The notes: generated by a model not told the origin, from the letters alone. 64,000 bases of DNA from Poa pratensis (GCA_947311845.1 CAMZMU010000059.1:37933226-37997225); one strand, 5' to 3'; positions 34,671 through 47,040 are shown, counted from the stretch's first letter. A program made the numbers and translations.

Positions 34671-35689
34671 TAGCATTTTAAAAATAAATAACGGAATCGG
34701 GGTTTGGCCAAGCCTTAAATTTGCCTAGGCACATCAAATTTGGTTTTGGTTTTGCCAAGCCTCGAGTTCACAGACTTGTCTTTCGGGCTTGTCTAATTAT
34801 GTGGCTGACCCAAAAACTTCCGCAAGCCTAGGAAAACGAGTTTATGATGCTATTTTTTAGACAAAATCTCTATACAAAACGGTAAAACACAAAATCTGTG
34901 TCGTCGACAAGCCTAGACTGACCGGGCGCTAGGTCCGCCTCTAGTCTAATTGTACATGAAGCAAATGGCATTTGAAAGTACTATCAACAAAATTGTATCA
35001 TTCCAAAAGTAATCCGTGTGAAACGCTTGCTCGTAGATGAGTGTGGTTAAGGACCGCTCTCACTTGTCTTTGAACCAACTCATGATATTTCTCCTTTCTT
35101 CGATGTTCAGGAGGACACCTACCACCCAGACCGTAACACACCTCATTGTTAGAGTTATCAACTCTGGACACCAATACGCTCGCCCAACGTTTTTGTTGGA
35201 ACTTCCCTATCTACGTTGAGTTCAAGGCTCCATTGTAGAAAGCCACTTGATCGCTCCCCTCATCTTCTGTTATGCTTGGAGACTCATTGGATCACCCCTG
35301 TTGGTGAAATGAAAACCACCACCAACAAAAAAGGTGGCACATTAGGAGATGTTGAGAAGTTGGGGGTTAGAACAACAAGATATTGTAGTGGAGAGATGAG
35401 AGACTGAGCCGATTGTGTCTCGTGGCATTTACTAGAAAACATTTGGATGTTGAAGGATAAATTTGACCTTTGATATGGTCAAAGTCTGGTTAGCCTTCTC
35501 AACATTGTTATCTTTTGCAAATACAATAACACATTTATATAGTTTATAGAACCACGAGACTTGTATAGTTTGATGTTTTTAGTAGAATTTTATAGATTTG
35601 AGGCATATATTGAAAACCATGTCGGTGATCAAACCAATGCGTGTCTAGAAGCAAATTCCTAGCATTTGACTTGTAGTCAGTTTAAAAAC

Positions 35690-35885
35690 TTCCCAGCGGT
35701 AGAGCTGTTTTTCAAGAACTGTAAGTTCGTTTGGTTAACGGTTGTAAGAGCTGCTAGGTTTAAGTTTGATCGATGTCTGTAATAGAAGTTTGCTGGAGGT
35801 AGTGTGTGGATGATGGTTGTATCAAACCTTGGTTTCATTTTAATGAAATTGGGGTTGTTGAGCCCTTTAATTCGAATAAAAAAGC
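35690..35885 (+). mobile_element. LINE 3'-end relic
   Basis: It ends with CATTTTAATGAAATTGGGG, TTGTTGAGCCC, TTTAATTCG and an A-rich tail (35879-35884), the usual look of grass LINE 3' ends. No reverse transcriptase frame precedes it. Confidence 0.45.
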
Positions 35886-37219
35886 AAATTCCTAGAGGGT
35901 TTTTTACAAAGTAAATGTGGTCCCTCCTATTTCGAGTAAGATTATGTCCCTTGGTAAGGGAAGGGGCAGTAAATCGCGTAGAGAATAATTATTTGGAAAC
36001 TTTGGGGGAAATAAAAAATATCACAAATAAATTATTTGTTCGAGAATGCCAAATAGGTCACATAAACTTATTTTTCAAATAAAAAATACCAAAGATTTCA
36101 TAGTCTATTATTGCAGCATTATTTACTTTTAAATTTCACAAATACAACATAACATAAATTAAACTATTTAACTCAAATACCATCGTTCATGGATATGTTC
36201 CCCCATACCTATTGATTGTTTCTTATAATAGGCCATCTAATTAAAATCTCGCGACGATACATGTAAAATGTGCTCAAAGTACATCTGCTCATAAGAGAAG
36301 AACTGTCGATCACTGCTAGGGGATAGAGATCGAGAAAGTCACCGTACAATGTGAAGATGCAGTGTAAAAGACAATGGAGAGTGATGAAATTAATATTATG
36401 TTTATGTTTACTTCAAACCAGCATTACAACACACCATGTTACATTCCACTGTCAGCTACATGTCATTAGAACTGAAAACATGAAACATTCAGACGAGAAC
36501 ACTACAAGACATCAGTTCTTCCCAATCCCAAATTGCTTCTGTGCATCAGATTATCAAAACAAGGCAGCTGGCTTCAGTATACTGACTCAGTGGAGAGAAA
36601 AAACAAGTTGCACTTGACATAAGACATAGCCATCAAAAGTGCTCGAGAGAACATTATCTTCTTGAGGTAACTGCACAAGCTTTGAAGTTAATCAAAAAGA
36701 GAAACAAGCTCAAATAAGCCCAGGAAAAACAATTGATTTTTCAGTGGACTCATGTAGGTTGCCAAATGAAGCATCATTTGACCGACTCTTCTGCAAAATA
36801 GAGAAGGTAGTACTCAATCAAAACTATCATAGTCTAAAGAAAGTTTCGGAATCAATGCTCTCATTTTCCGAGCTCTATAAAATTCAGTGATTCAAACTGA
36901 ACAGTTCAGGCTGCTGCACGTAAAAATGCTGATAAATCAAGTTTTAATATGCTAAGAACTATCATCATTTCTAGAAACGGAGGGAACAACCCAACTCTTT
37001 CTAAATATAGGTCATGACATAAGAACCCTAATTTGAAGTAGGTACAATTGTTTGTACCAATAGTTCATTAATCGGCAAAGAAAGTTCTTCACAAGGTGCA
37101 GCTAGAATTGCAAACTCAAATATCTGAATTTTGGCTAACTGAAGCTGAGCCAGTGGAGTCTGATCAAGAAAACAACATGTTGAAATGTTCTTTTAATTAC
37201 AATATTACTACAGGAACAG

Positions 37220-37615
37220 AAAGGAAATGTCACACTATCTTGGCATCAGCATTGTAGTGTCTCTACGTGGTATGAAGTATTGAAGAAGCACAAGAAGTGG
37301 CAAAAAAGTGTTAGCCTTGCAGTTATGAATGTACAGATTACTGTGAATTACTGAAATCAGATTGGTGGACATAAGTCTGATTTGCTCTTGTCCTTGTGCT
37401 CCCAAATTAAAAGGACACAACAAAAGAAAGGGAAAATGTCACATCATCTTGGCACCAGTATTGATGTTACTCTACGGGACTGAATGCTAGCAGAGAAGCG
37501 CCAACAGAGTGCATCTAGTCTTGGGGTTAGGAAATGTACAGATTATGTGAAATAATGAAATCACATTTGTGCACATAATTTGGATCTGCTATTGTCCTTT
37601 GTTCCCACAATAATA
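37220..37615. repeat. Diverged direct repeat downstream of the second CENH3
   Basis: Two copies of about 190-210 bases (37225-37430, 37435-37612) share, in order, AATGTCACA, ATCTTGGCA, GAATGTACAGATTA or GAAATGTACAGATTA, TGAAATCA and TTGTCCTTGTGCTCCCA. They are non-coding, about 0.3 kb past the end of the gene. Confidence 0.7.
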
Positions 37616-37870
37616 TTACGCAGCAACTACAAGTCATTTTCGAATCCACACCATATGGTTGTTAGCATAAACCCTGAATTAGACCAATTAAAATGGAGCA
37701 AAGGCTGAAAACTAAATTCACCCCTAACATCAAGTCAGAATGAACTTGGAAGACAAGCTAATTAAATGAAGAACCCACAATACTTGTTAACGATACACTC
37801 ACAAACGTATCCTATTACTATCACCACTGCCTTTGCACCACCCAACCAAGGAACGCATCTTCCTTTAGTA

Positions 37871-40136
37871 TCACCAAAGCCTTTTTCCCCCCGAGACGCC
37901 TGGCAAGCTGTATGTCCTCATGCGCTGTAGCAGCAAAAAAACAAAAAAAAGTTAAACAGGGGCATGCTAATCTATACATGTAATTTCTTCATATATAAAG
38001 TGTTTGCTAGTTGAATACATCTACTATTTGTTAAAATAGAAACAACAACGATGATGGTGATTCTAGTGACGTCTATTTGTTACGATGAACAGTACGTTAA
38101 GGAGGAAATAAACATTTTTATTTGATACTATGTCTGCGTACCCAAGAAAGAAATAAACAGGTTATCGCACCTGGACCCTGGATTTTCTGCTATGGGTAAG
38201 CAACCAGATTTGGTATCTCAATGTAGGATTGAAAATTTCTGGCACAGTAGCCATAATTAATTGGTTAGCACGGAATGATGCGAGGGATACGGAAAGTATT
38301 GAAGATCCCCAGGTTACAGCGAGGAGGGTGCTTGCTTTGGTAGCTGAGTGGATGGATCTGAAATCCACTATGACTGCTGCTACGGTCACTCGGCCAGTCG
38401 AGCAGTGGAGTCCCCCAATGGAAGGATGGTTGAAGGCTAATGCTGATGGTGCGTTTCGTCAGGAGTTGGGCAGCGGAGGCGGTGGCGCGGTTCTCCGTGA
38501 TCACCACGGCGTGTTTCGAGCAGGATCATGCCGTTTTTTCCCGGCGGTGTCTGAACCTGAAAGAGCTGAGCTTTTGGCCTGTCTTCAAGCAACGGAGTTG
38601 GCGAAAGATATGGGAGCAGAAAAGTTAGTGCTGGAGACTGACTGCTTAAGTGCGGTGGGGAAACTGCGAAGCATGGAGCTGGATAGGTCTGTTCATGGTC
38701 CTTTGGTTCAAAAGATCAAGACGCTGAAGTTCGTCATGTTCGGAGGAGTGCAAATGAGTTTGCACACCGCCTAGCGAAGGATGGCTGTGATAATAATCTC
38801 TGTAAGGTGTGGGTGGATGTACCACCGGGGTATGCCGTGAACCTGGTGCCATCTGCTGATGGTGGTTAATTAGTAGCAGTTTTTTAAATCTCAAAAAAAA
38901 AAATTGTTAGAGTATGTACTGTTTGTTTGACATACATGTTCCTTGAGAATAAAAATACAAGGCCTGGTGAGACATGATAGTTGCAGATCTTCTTATCATC
39001 AATCACTAGAAATTTTTGCAATTTCAAATAACATGAAAACTAGATGTCACATCAAATAAAAGCAAACATGATCCTGTAATTGAAGTGCTTTCATCACTTT
39101 TGGCATGTTTCATTTGCAATTGCAGAAAATATAAACTGTATTAAAAATATCTACCAAATGAGTTTATTTGTCCGGTGACAACTTACTGATGGTAACACGC
39201 TTCGCATGGATGGCACAGAGATTTGCTCTCTCGAACAATTCCACCAAGTGATACTCTGCAGCCTGCAGAGGGAAATGATTTGACAATCATATGTCAAATC
39301 AAAGCAAAATACATACGGAGGGCAGGCAATGAGAATTACAACTAGGACATTATTTCATAGGTCACAAAAATATGGTGTTTACTTTGCTGGTGGTGCAGAA
39401 GAAGGCAATTCTGGCAAGAGGTAGTTGACTAGAGCAAGTGTTATTCGTACAGTATCAATCTTGTATAGATGCAGAATTAAACATGAGATACAGATAACAA
39501 TCGGCATTGTGACAGCAGTACAGCACACGAAATACAGCATTCAGTTTTCTGATCTGCACGATCATCTCCCTGAATCAAAATTACCAGGGTGCAAGAGGGT
39601 CCTGAATCTATCAATCCCAGCATTGATGGTTTTCAATCGGATCTTGCGCACTAGAAAAATAGTTGTATAATCAAACCATCTAAATGTAACAGTCCAGGAG
39701 AGGGAGCAGTGACTGACCGCTTGCAACGGGACGAGCGCCTCAGGGGTCCAGCGGTCCACATAGGTGGAGAAGTCGCTGGTGATCTCCCTAACCTGCCAAT
39801 TTGTCAATCCAGATCGTGGACAAGAGTCAGCCAGACAGACGGACGGACGGACGAAGCTCTGACTGACAGAGGTGAGGAGAGGACTAGGAGCAGGCACCAG
39901 GCGGACGAAGGGCGCGAAGGGAGGAGCAGGCCGGTGGTGCGCTGGTACTTCCTGATCTCCCGCAGCGCCACCGTGCCCGGCCGGAACCGGTACGCCCTCT
40001 TCTTCCTCTTCTCCGGCAGCGGCTCCGGCGACACCATCCGCAGCGGCGGCGGCGGCCTCCAGCGAGGGGAGCGCCCGAAGACGGGCCGCGCCGCCTTGGG
40101 CCCCAGCCTCGCCACGGGATGCTTCATCCGGGCCAT
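37871..40136 (-). pseudogene. CENH3: Second, diverged CENH3 (beta-like) with two single-base frame breaks
   Basis: Four exons: 39898-40136, 39718-39792, 39187-39262, 37871-37924. The last three share exact intron positions with the complete CENH3. The tail starts [20 protein letters not shown] and runs without introns into [20 protein letters not shown], a motif I associate with barley beta-CENH3. Exon 2 lacks six codons of loop 1 (VREITSDFSTYVDRWTPEAL). One base is missing near 39918-39922 (before TTCGCGCCC, i.e. PFAPFVRL) and one is extra in the GGGGGGAAAAAGG run near 37883-37895, just before the LW stop. With neither change the exons would total 147 codons plus stop, so this is either a very young pseudogene or an intact gene with two sequence errors. 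A TATAAA site lies about 150 bases upstream and a near-MSA AACGG at 40367-40376. A LINE lies in its last intron. Confidence 0.85.
38271..38904 (+). mobile_element. 5'-truncated LINE in the CENH3 intron
   Basis: Plus-strand reading shows a plant non-LTR RNase H-like domain: WLKANADGAF, GGGAVLRDHHGVFRAGSC, PERAELLACLQATELA, VLETDCLSAV. The frame then breaks, and another frame carries NEFAHRLAKDGCDN to a stop and an A run at 38894-38904. The flanks AATTGGTTAGCA (left) and AATTGTTAGAGTA (right) look like a decayed target-site duplication, and the insertion point corresponds to CATAATTGTTAGCAT in unit B. It is antisense to the host gene, in its last intron. Confidence 0.8.
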
Positions 40137-40591
40137 CACGGTGGCGGGCCGGCGGCCGGAGGCGCCGCTGATCGGTAACAGCTGGGCAGTAACAGCTGCG
40201 ATTGTGAGTGAGTGAGACGGTGGGTGGGTTTGAAACTTTGAAATGTGAACGAATCCTTTCCGGTTTGGGCACTGCTCGCTCATTTATACTGGAGAATTTC
40301 CATTTTGGTTAGGCATGGGTGGATGTGTCAGTCGCTAGCTACTGTAGCTATAGCTGCTAGCTTTGGAGCCGTTGCGTTCTTGCTGATCGACAGGGGATGA
40401 TTGATGCTGTGACCAAAAGATATCACATCGCATGACAACACTTCGGCAGAAGTAAAAATTCACGAGTTGGCCACAGGGCATTCATTCATTGGCAAGAAAA
40501 TGAGATTCAGACAGACAGACAAGAGGCTTTTTGTTTAGTTTTCGTTTCGTTCATCATCTACGGATTCGATCTGAAGGCCGGAGGAGGCTGG

Positions 40592-43500
40592 CTACTGCCC
40601 GGCGGGCCGGAGGGACGAGAGGACCACGTCCTGGAGGGAGCTGTCCTTCTGCATCGCGGCCTTGAACTCGTCGAAGGTGATCTCGCCGTCGCCGTTGGCG
40701 TCCATCTGGTCGAACATCTCGTCCAGCTTCCCTGGCTCCGCGATGTCGCCGGGAAGGCACTCCTCAGGCAGGGCCTATTCACAAGTTCAGAGCAACGGCT
40801 TTGTCAACATCTTAATCGAATCCTGCAGGTATGGCAAAGGTTAGACTGAATCCCCCTTACCCGGAGCATCGACGCCAGCTCCTCCTTGCTGATGCAGCCC
40901 GACCGGTCGGCGTCGTACATCTGCAACAGTGTTTACAATCAGATGTTGAACAATAATGCAACAAGCTTTTCCAATGCATCATTTGCTACTGCCATCTGTG
41001 GGACTACAGATCATTCTCTAGTGAGAAGTGATTTTGTGCATATATACCTGGAAGCAGAGCCGCAGAGCATCATCGCCTCGCGAGTTCCTCAGGCTGGAGA
41101 GCCCGCAGAGGATCTCCCTCATGTCCACGGTTCCATCGCGGTTGTTGTCGAACAGATCAAACACGCGTGGAGCCAGAGGGATCAGCGAGTCCATCTTCAT
41201 CGCCTTCAGCACCTGCTCGAATTCTGTAAGTGTGGCGTTCTCTCCGTCCGCACATCTGCACCAGGGCCACTTTGTCAATAAATAGTGAATGGAAGTTTGG
41301 AACAAAAAACATAGCAGGTAGCAAATACAGATTCCAGAAATATGAAGTTTTTATATAGAAGGGATTGTAACTATTGATACTTTGATGGCGAAGAAAAGAA
41401 ATGCTACTCCAGTCTACTTATACATCCAAAGGCCAGTTCTGTAAGAATTTCTTTACTAGCTTGCGGAATCAGTATTGCTTGATAAAAGAAAGCAACACAT
41501 TAGATCCCATTCAACAATATGTATGCACTTGTCTAGTAAAAAAAGACATATTTGGTGCTTAAAATAGTTTTTGAGATAATATATTCAGATTACCAAAATA
41601 ATTGAACAACTACTGCGTTCATCCTCACTAACTGAGCAATGTTATTACCAATGTTCAAGTAGTAAACAACATTTTGAAGATTGGACAAGCTCATAAGCTT
41701 GTATGTATACTCACATCCGTGCAAAATGAAGCCGGAGATTATCTAGCTCTTCCGAGCTAAGGTCATGGGTTCCTATAAGACTCCTAAGCCTTTTTGTCCT
41801 CAATGCCACTTTGCTGCTCAGGACGCTGGCTATTGCTGCAGCCCGCAATTTCCTTCTAGCATTAAACCTTTGCAGTTTTGAGACGACCTCTGCATCCATA
41901 CGATCTTGCTTGGCGCAGTCTCCTATCACCCAAGGATGCATCAAAAGCTGGGTTGTGATCATAAATGGACCAACAGTTAATTGAGTTGTATCTATCATCA
42001 AGTCAAGTGCGAAGAAGTGGAAAAAGGAGCACGAGACATACATCAGCCGCGGTGGGCCTTTTGTAAGGTTCAACGGAAAGAAGACTGGAAATCAACTCTT
42101 TGGCTGATGAAGTTATCGTTTTCCATGTATGCTCATCAAAGCTGAATTCACCCTGAATGAAGCACAGCAAATAAAACGGCATTAGATTTAGACCTGACTA
42201 ATGCAAGATTGGTGGCTTCTTTGTTGAAGCAAGTAAGCAATCAATCAGGAGTATTTGTGTCGACACTAAAGTGTTCAAGCTGTTCACAGACACCCTATTA
42301 GTACTGGGGTCTGGGGCCTCAAGTCTTCAAAGACAGAGGTGTCAATTCCTTGCTGTAGTGGCTTATAACACAAGCCCCAATTAACCCCGCATCCATGATG
42401 GGCCATATTTTGTTTTATTCTTGTGGATTGCATATAACAAAATATTTTGTTTGTACCCTTAAGGAATCTCTAGTTAGCCACTGACTTAAACATCTCAATT
42501 TGGAACTTTGGAACTAGAAGTCAGATAAGACAAATCAAAATTCAAGTGGCAACAACAAACACAAAAAAAAATCAGTAATGATTGGCAGCGATGTTTCTAC
42601 ACTGCAAGGACAGTTGCTCCAAACCACCCGGCAGAAGGTGGACACTCATGCTGGCATTAGAGACTGAATCAAAAATCTATGCCTCGCCCCTAATTTATAC
42701 TGGAAAAAATATAATGGAAGAGCACACATCATACAGTCTATGGAGAAAAGTTAATTCATGGGCACAATAATCTTGTTTCATAAGCAAACAGAAAAACATG
42801 CAGATAAATAGATTTAAGACCATCTCCTACTACAGTTACTGTCATAGCTGCTTGAAGAAATGCTAAAAAGGTTGAAACATGGGAGATATAAATCGCAAGA
42901 AAATTCAAAACCAATTTCTTCACCATTGCAGTACATTTTCTCCAGATGCTAGTTCAGAGGAATACTTACTTGGAGAATCCTTTGATGTTTTTCTACATTA
43001 GTTGGAGCATGGAATGGTGGGCATCTGAAGAATACAAACCAGGGCCTGAGGAATATGATGCAGAAATCAAGCAAAGAGAATTATCACAAGAAAGGATGAC
43101 CAACATACCCAGATAAAAGAATATACAGGATCACCCCAACAGACCACATATCACTCGCAGCCAAAACCTCTTGCCTGGAGAGTGCTTCAGGCGAAACATA
43201 ATCTATCGACCCAAACAACGCCACGATTGGGTCACTGAAATCCTCTACAGAACTCAAACCAAAATCCATGATCTTCAACGTGGAATCTTCTTTTCTGTCC
43301 ATGAACAGGCAATTCTCCGGCTTCAAGTCTCTATGTATGATGTTTGCCTTATGAAGAGCTTTCAACCCACCAGCGATCTGCCGAATGATAGCAGCCGCAT
43401 CGAACTCCGAGTATCGGTCACGCCCTATAATCCTGTCAAACAGCTCACCGCCAGAGCACAGCTCGAGGACAAGGTGCACGCCATTCTCATCCTCATACAC

Positions 43501-43815
43501 ATCATGCAGGCTGATAACATTTGGATGCGGCGCAACGTTCTCCACTATCCTCCTCATGACAAGTATCTCGTTAGTGAGCAACGCGTCGGAGATGGATACC
43601 TGCTTCCACATCGGGAGGCCCAAGCTCGGCGCGCCCTTTGACCCTTGCTGCATCCCCTTCGTCGCTGCGCCGAGCCTTCGGAGAGTCTTTATCGCAACCT
43701 GGGTGTTTCCTTCGGACTTGCTTACTCCTCTTCTCACTATCGAGAACCCGCCTCGGCCGAGGACATCCACGACATCATAGTCGTCCGACAGCTTCCTGCT
43801 TTCGGTCGTGGACAT
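40592..43815 (-). CDS. CCaMK: Calcium/calmodulin-dependent protein kinase CCaMK (DMI3), complete
   Basis: Seven exons: 43109-43815, 42970-43024, 42042-42152, 41715-41947, 41048-41255, 40861-40920, 40592-40774, all GT-AG, giving 518 residues, the family's usual length. Order: kinase domain (glycine loop LGRGGFSIV; VAIKTL; HRDLKPENCL; DFGLS; SIDYVSPEAL), autoinhibitory/calmodulin-binding helix (SKLQRFNARRKLRAAAIASV), then visinin-like EF hands with loops DNNRDGTVD, DADRSGCISKEE and DANGDGEITFDE. CCaMK sits in the nucleus, reads calcium spiking and phosphorylates CYCLOPS/IPD3 for mycorrhizal symbiosis; that role is by homology. A minus-strand TATATATA tract near 44073-44090 is a candidate core promoter. 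Nothing appears broken. Confidence 0.97.
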
Positions 43816-44898
43816 TGCACAGCAGCAAGAGTAGTTTCAACTGGTAGTTTGACTAGGGAAACTAATAACTGAAGGAAACAAATACAGGTAAGAAGCCTAG
43901 TGCACCAAAAACCGGCAGTTAACCAGTACAAATCTACCCTGTTCCACACAAGAAATCAGAAGGGTAAGCACTACTGCAGGATGAGCAGATTGTATCACAG
44001 GTCTCTGGGAAGAAGAAGGATTGGGGAACAGCACGGGCACGAACTGGAAACAGTAGTTGGGAACAAAAAGGGACGTATATATATATAAACAGTTCCTCTG
44101 TGAGAACTAACGTTGGGGTGTTGAAGACAGTGACGACACAAGAGAGGGACATGTGCAACAACCAACAAAAGGGAATAAACTCACCAAGTACTTTCTTTTC
44201 AGTGTCTAGCGCAAGATGACAAAGAATAGAGAAATCAGATGATAAAAGGAAGACGCCAGGCCAAAAGAATATTTGTGTTGACCTGGTTGCCACTGCTCTA
44301 GGGCTACTTTGATTTGGTCTTTACTCGGTCAGGCCCAACCAGGTTTTAGTTTACTGCATTGTCTTAGTTCTGATCTGACTACTCACAGTTTATACTGTAC
44401 ATAAAAATGGGCAACTGTCACAGCTACTATACTAAGCAAATGAAGATGGCATTCACATGCATATGCTGCCAGATTTAGACAATCTGTCAAAACAAGATGG
44501 TAAGCACTACTATAGGAAGTGTAAAATGTTTAAAAGCAACCGAAATTGCTCAAGGAAAAAAGGGCTGTATCACTACTAGCATATGTGAATCGTCTGTCAA
44601 ATCACAGAGATATGATGATAAGATAAGCATTCCTGTTACCCATCATCCAGAAATCACAAAGAAATAAAACTGTAGCTGCAAAGCTAAGATAATTATATTG
44701 CTCAACTGTCTTCAAAACTTGCAGGGACAAATAAGTTTATACTAGGATAACACTGGGTTTGCAACTTCCCAGAACAGAAGAAACATATACTACTTAAATA
44801 ATATATTTATGGCTCCAAACAGATTTTTCCACTAGGATAACACACGCACAGAAGTGCATTAGAAACCAAAACTCAATTGCTCTTGTGACCCTGTGGAT
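43816..44898. promoter_or_regulatory. CCaMK 5' flank and KRI1 3' flank (unit B)
   Basis: Non-coding, matching 20428-21501 closely. It includes the TATATATATA tract near 44075-44088, placed about 270 bases before the CCaMK ATG on the minus strand. Confidence 0.5.
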
Positions 44899-47040
44899 CT
44901 ATGACATCCCATATGCCTTCAGTCTGCTCGGAGCAATACGCAACTCCTTCCTCCGAACATTTCTCCGTTTACTTCTAGTTGACTTTCCCTTGGCATCTGT
45001 TTCTTCTTGTTCACTTGCCTGTTTGTCTTTCTCTGAATCTTCAGAACTAGGGTCTTCCTCAGACCTAGATCTCTTGCCAGTCTTGACCTTCTTGCCTTCT
45101 GACTTTGTCTTGGCACATGTCTCTTCAGAACTAGGATCTTCCTCGGACCTAGATCTCTTGACCTTCTTGCCTGACTTTGTCTTGGCATATGTTTCTTCTT
45201 CGTCAAATGTCAGCTTATCTTTACTTGGCTTTTCAGAACTAGGACCTTCCTCAGACTTGAATGTCTTGTGAGCTTTGATCTTCTTATCGTCATTCTGCTT
45301 TCCTCCAAGGATCAAATCTTTGTTCTTCCTCATATGATGGGTCACCTGCCATTCATCCTCCCTATATGGTGCTAGCTTCTTTATGGAAACATATTGGTTC
45401 AAATCCCTGTCATCTGCTAGCAATATCTCCTTGGTCTTCAGGCCATAATTGTTTGGCTGAACTTTCCTATACCTGAACCGAGTCTTCAGATCCCCAATGG
45501 TGTCCTCGTAGTCTAGCCTATAGTACTCGTCAAGCTCCTTCTCAAGCTCCACCTTGTCCTTGAGAGAGATCTTCCCTTTACTTTTCTCACCTGCCTCACC
45601 ACCATCTGCAAGCTCCTTATTTTTCTTCTTCTTGTCGCTGATAGCTTTCTCACCACTAGCAGTAGACCCATCCTCATCAGCAATAGACCACTCTTTAGTT
45701 AGCCCAAGGATTTCATCTTCCTTGTCAAAATCAGGTTTGTCCAAATCAAAATCGTCCCCACTTCCAAACCCAGGATCAACCTCATCAGCACCATAGTACT
45801 TCTCATCAAACATCTCCTGCATTTTCCTGTCATAGTCCTCTGGATCAAAATCCTCCTCCAGGTCATCTGCACCAAGCTTGCAAGCAGCATCCCCTTCAAT
45901 TCCAGCAATCATCCGGATCTTCTCGAGCTTCTCAGCAATCTCTTTCTTCTTCAAATTCTTCAGATGCTTCAGCTCCTCTGCCTGCTCCTGCTTGAACTGT
46001 GCTTTCCGTTCCTCTTTGCTCTTCCGCTGCTTCTTCCTGCTGCTCTCCTTCTTCCTCACTGACCCCTCAATAACACGGGGGTGTCCGATTACCCGATCAG
46101 TCACTGTCGCCTCTGACGCTGCCATCTCCTCATGCCGGAAATTATGCTTCGCGAGGGCACAATTCTTCTCATACTCCTCCCACATTTCGATCTCAGCCTC
46201 TTCCTCCTGGATATCCTCCAGAGAGAAATTATTGCCCACCCCAGTTTCAAGGTAGGGCCTATTGAGGATGTAATCCTTCAAGAACTTCTCGTCATCATCC
46301 AGCTCCTCATCCTTGCCAAAAACCTCACCCGCCAGCTCCTCTGTCTGCTTCTCATCTTCATCCTCATCACTCTCGCCACCATCTCCATCAGCCTGCTTCT
46401 CCATGAACAAATCATCGTCCTCCTCGCCATCACCATCGCCTAACGCCTTCTTCTCTGCCTCAAGGAACTCCTTCAGGCCCTCCCTCTGGTGGTCGTCGTA
46501 AGCAATCCTGTCGTACTTGTTGCCGCGGCCAGTCTGCTCCGCGAACTCGGGGCCCTCCTCAATCAGGTGCTGGGCGTTCACGTCCTTGAGGTACATTGGC
46601 CGCTCCTTCTTGGCATTCTTCCCCTCCTTGGGATCCCCCTCCTCGCCGGCCTCGTCCTCAGATGAGGAGGAGTAGACATTCACCTCCTTGTCGAAGATGG
46701 CGCTGTCGCCGCTGCGGATGCGGCGTATGACCTGAAGCATCTTCCGGTCGACGCGGCGGGAGGCGGCGGCCACGGCGACGTCCTCATCCGACGACGACGA
46801 CTCGTCGTCCTCGCCGTCGGACTCGGCGATGAGGCCCTTCTTCTTCTGCTCCTCGCGGCGCTGCAGCGCCTCGCGCCGCTTGTTGTGCTCGAAGCGGCGC
46901 GCGTACTCCTCGTTGATCTGGATCTTCGAGCCGTCCTCGGCGGGCGCGTCGGAGTCGTCGGAGTCGGAGCCCGCGAGGATGTCCAGCACCTTCCTCTTGC
47001 CCTTCCCCTCCCCGTTCATCTCCGCCGACGACGCCCTCAT
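44899..47040 (-). CDS. KRI1: KRI1-like ribosome biogenesis protein (unit B)
   Basis: A single-exon frame of 713 residues from ATG at 47040. It is one serine shorter than unit A in the SSSSEDEAGEEGD run (a 3-base indel) and has Met for Lys before WEEYEK; otherwise only scattered differences. Domain content is as in unit A: acidic serine clusters, a basic coiled segment and the Kri1 C-terminal block (YYRLDYEDTIGDLKTRFRYR). In this copy an upstream in-frame ATG at 47145 exists, but it lies in the shared promoter, is absent from unit A, and is not preferred. Both KRI1 genes are open, making this the one gene with two apparently working copies in the window. Confidence 0.9.
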   Translation of the reverse strand: MRASSAEMNGEGKGKRKVLDILAGSDSDDSDAPAEDGSKIQINEEYARRFEHNKRREALQRREEQKKKGLIAESDGEDDESSSSDEDVAVAAASRRVDRKMLQVIRRIRSGDSAIFDKEVNVYSSSSEDEAGEEGDPKEGKNAKKERPMYLKDVNAQHLIEEGPEFAEQTGRGNKYDRIAYDDHQREGLKEFLEAEKKALGDGDGEEDDDLFMEKQADGDGGESDEDEDEKQTEELAGEVFGKDEELDDDEKFLKDYILNRPYLETGVGNNFSLEDIQEEEAEIEMWEEYEKNCALAKHNFRHEEMAASEATVTDRVIGHPRVIEGSVRKKESSRKKQRKSKEERKAQFKQEQAEELKHLKNLKKKEIAEKLEKIRMIAGIEGDAACKLGADDLEEDFDPEDYDRKMQEMFDEKYYGADEVDPGFGSGDDFDLDKPDFDKEDEILGLTKEWSIADEDGSTASGEKAISDKKKKNKELADGGEAGEKSKGKISLKDKVELEKELDEYYRLDYEDTIGDLKTRFRYRKVQPNNYGLKTKEILLADDRDLNQYVSIKKLAPYREDEWQVTHHMRKNKDLILGGKQNDDKKIKAHKTFKSEEGPSSEKPSKDKLTFDEEETYAKTKSGKKVKRSRSEEDPSSEETCAKTKSEGKKVKTGKRSRSEEDPSSEDSEKDKQASEQEETDAKGKSTRSKRRNVRRKELRIAPSRLKAYGMS

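Larger units (their letters stand above)
34671..37870. other. Non-coding stretch between the two CENH3 genes
   Basis: No gene is supported. It contains a MITE-like segment rich in GCCAAGCC/GGCTTGTC (about 34690-34930), a LINE 3'-end relic (35690-35885), a partial Stowaway end (ACGGAGGGA near 36977) and a diverged direct repeat (37220-37615). Confidence 0.5.

Noticed and set aside
38229..38774. A host RNase H gene inside the CENH3 intron
   Set aside because: The domain is of the LINE type, lacks an N-terminal targeting region, is frameshifted and ends in an A tail with target-site duplication remnants.
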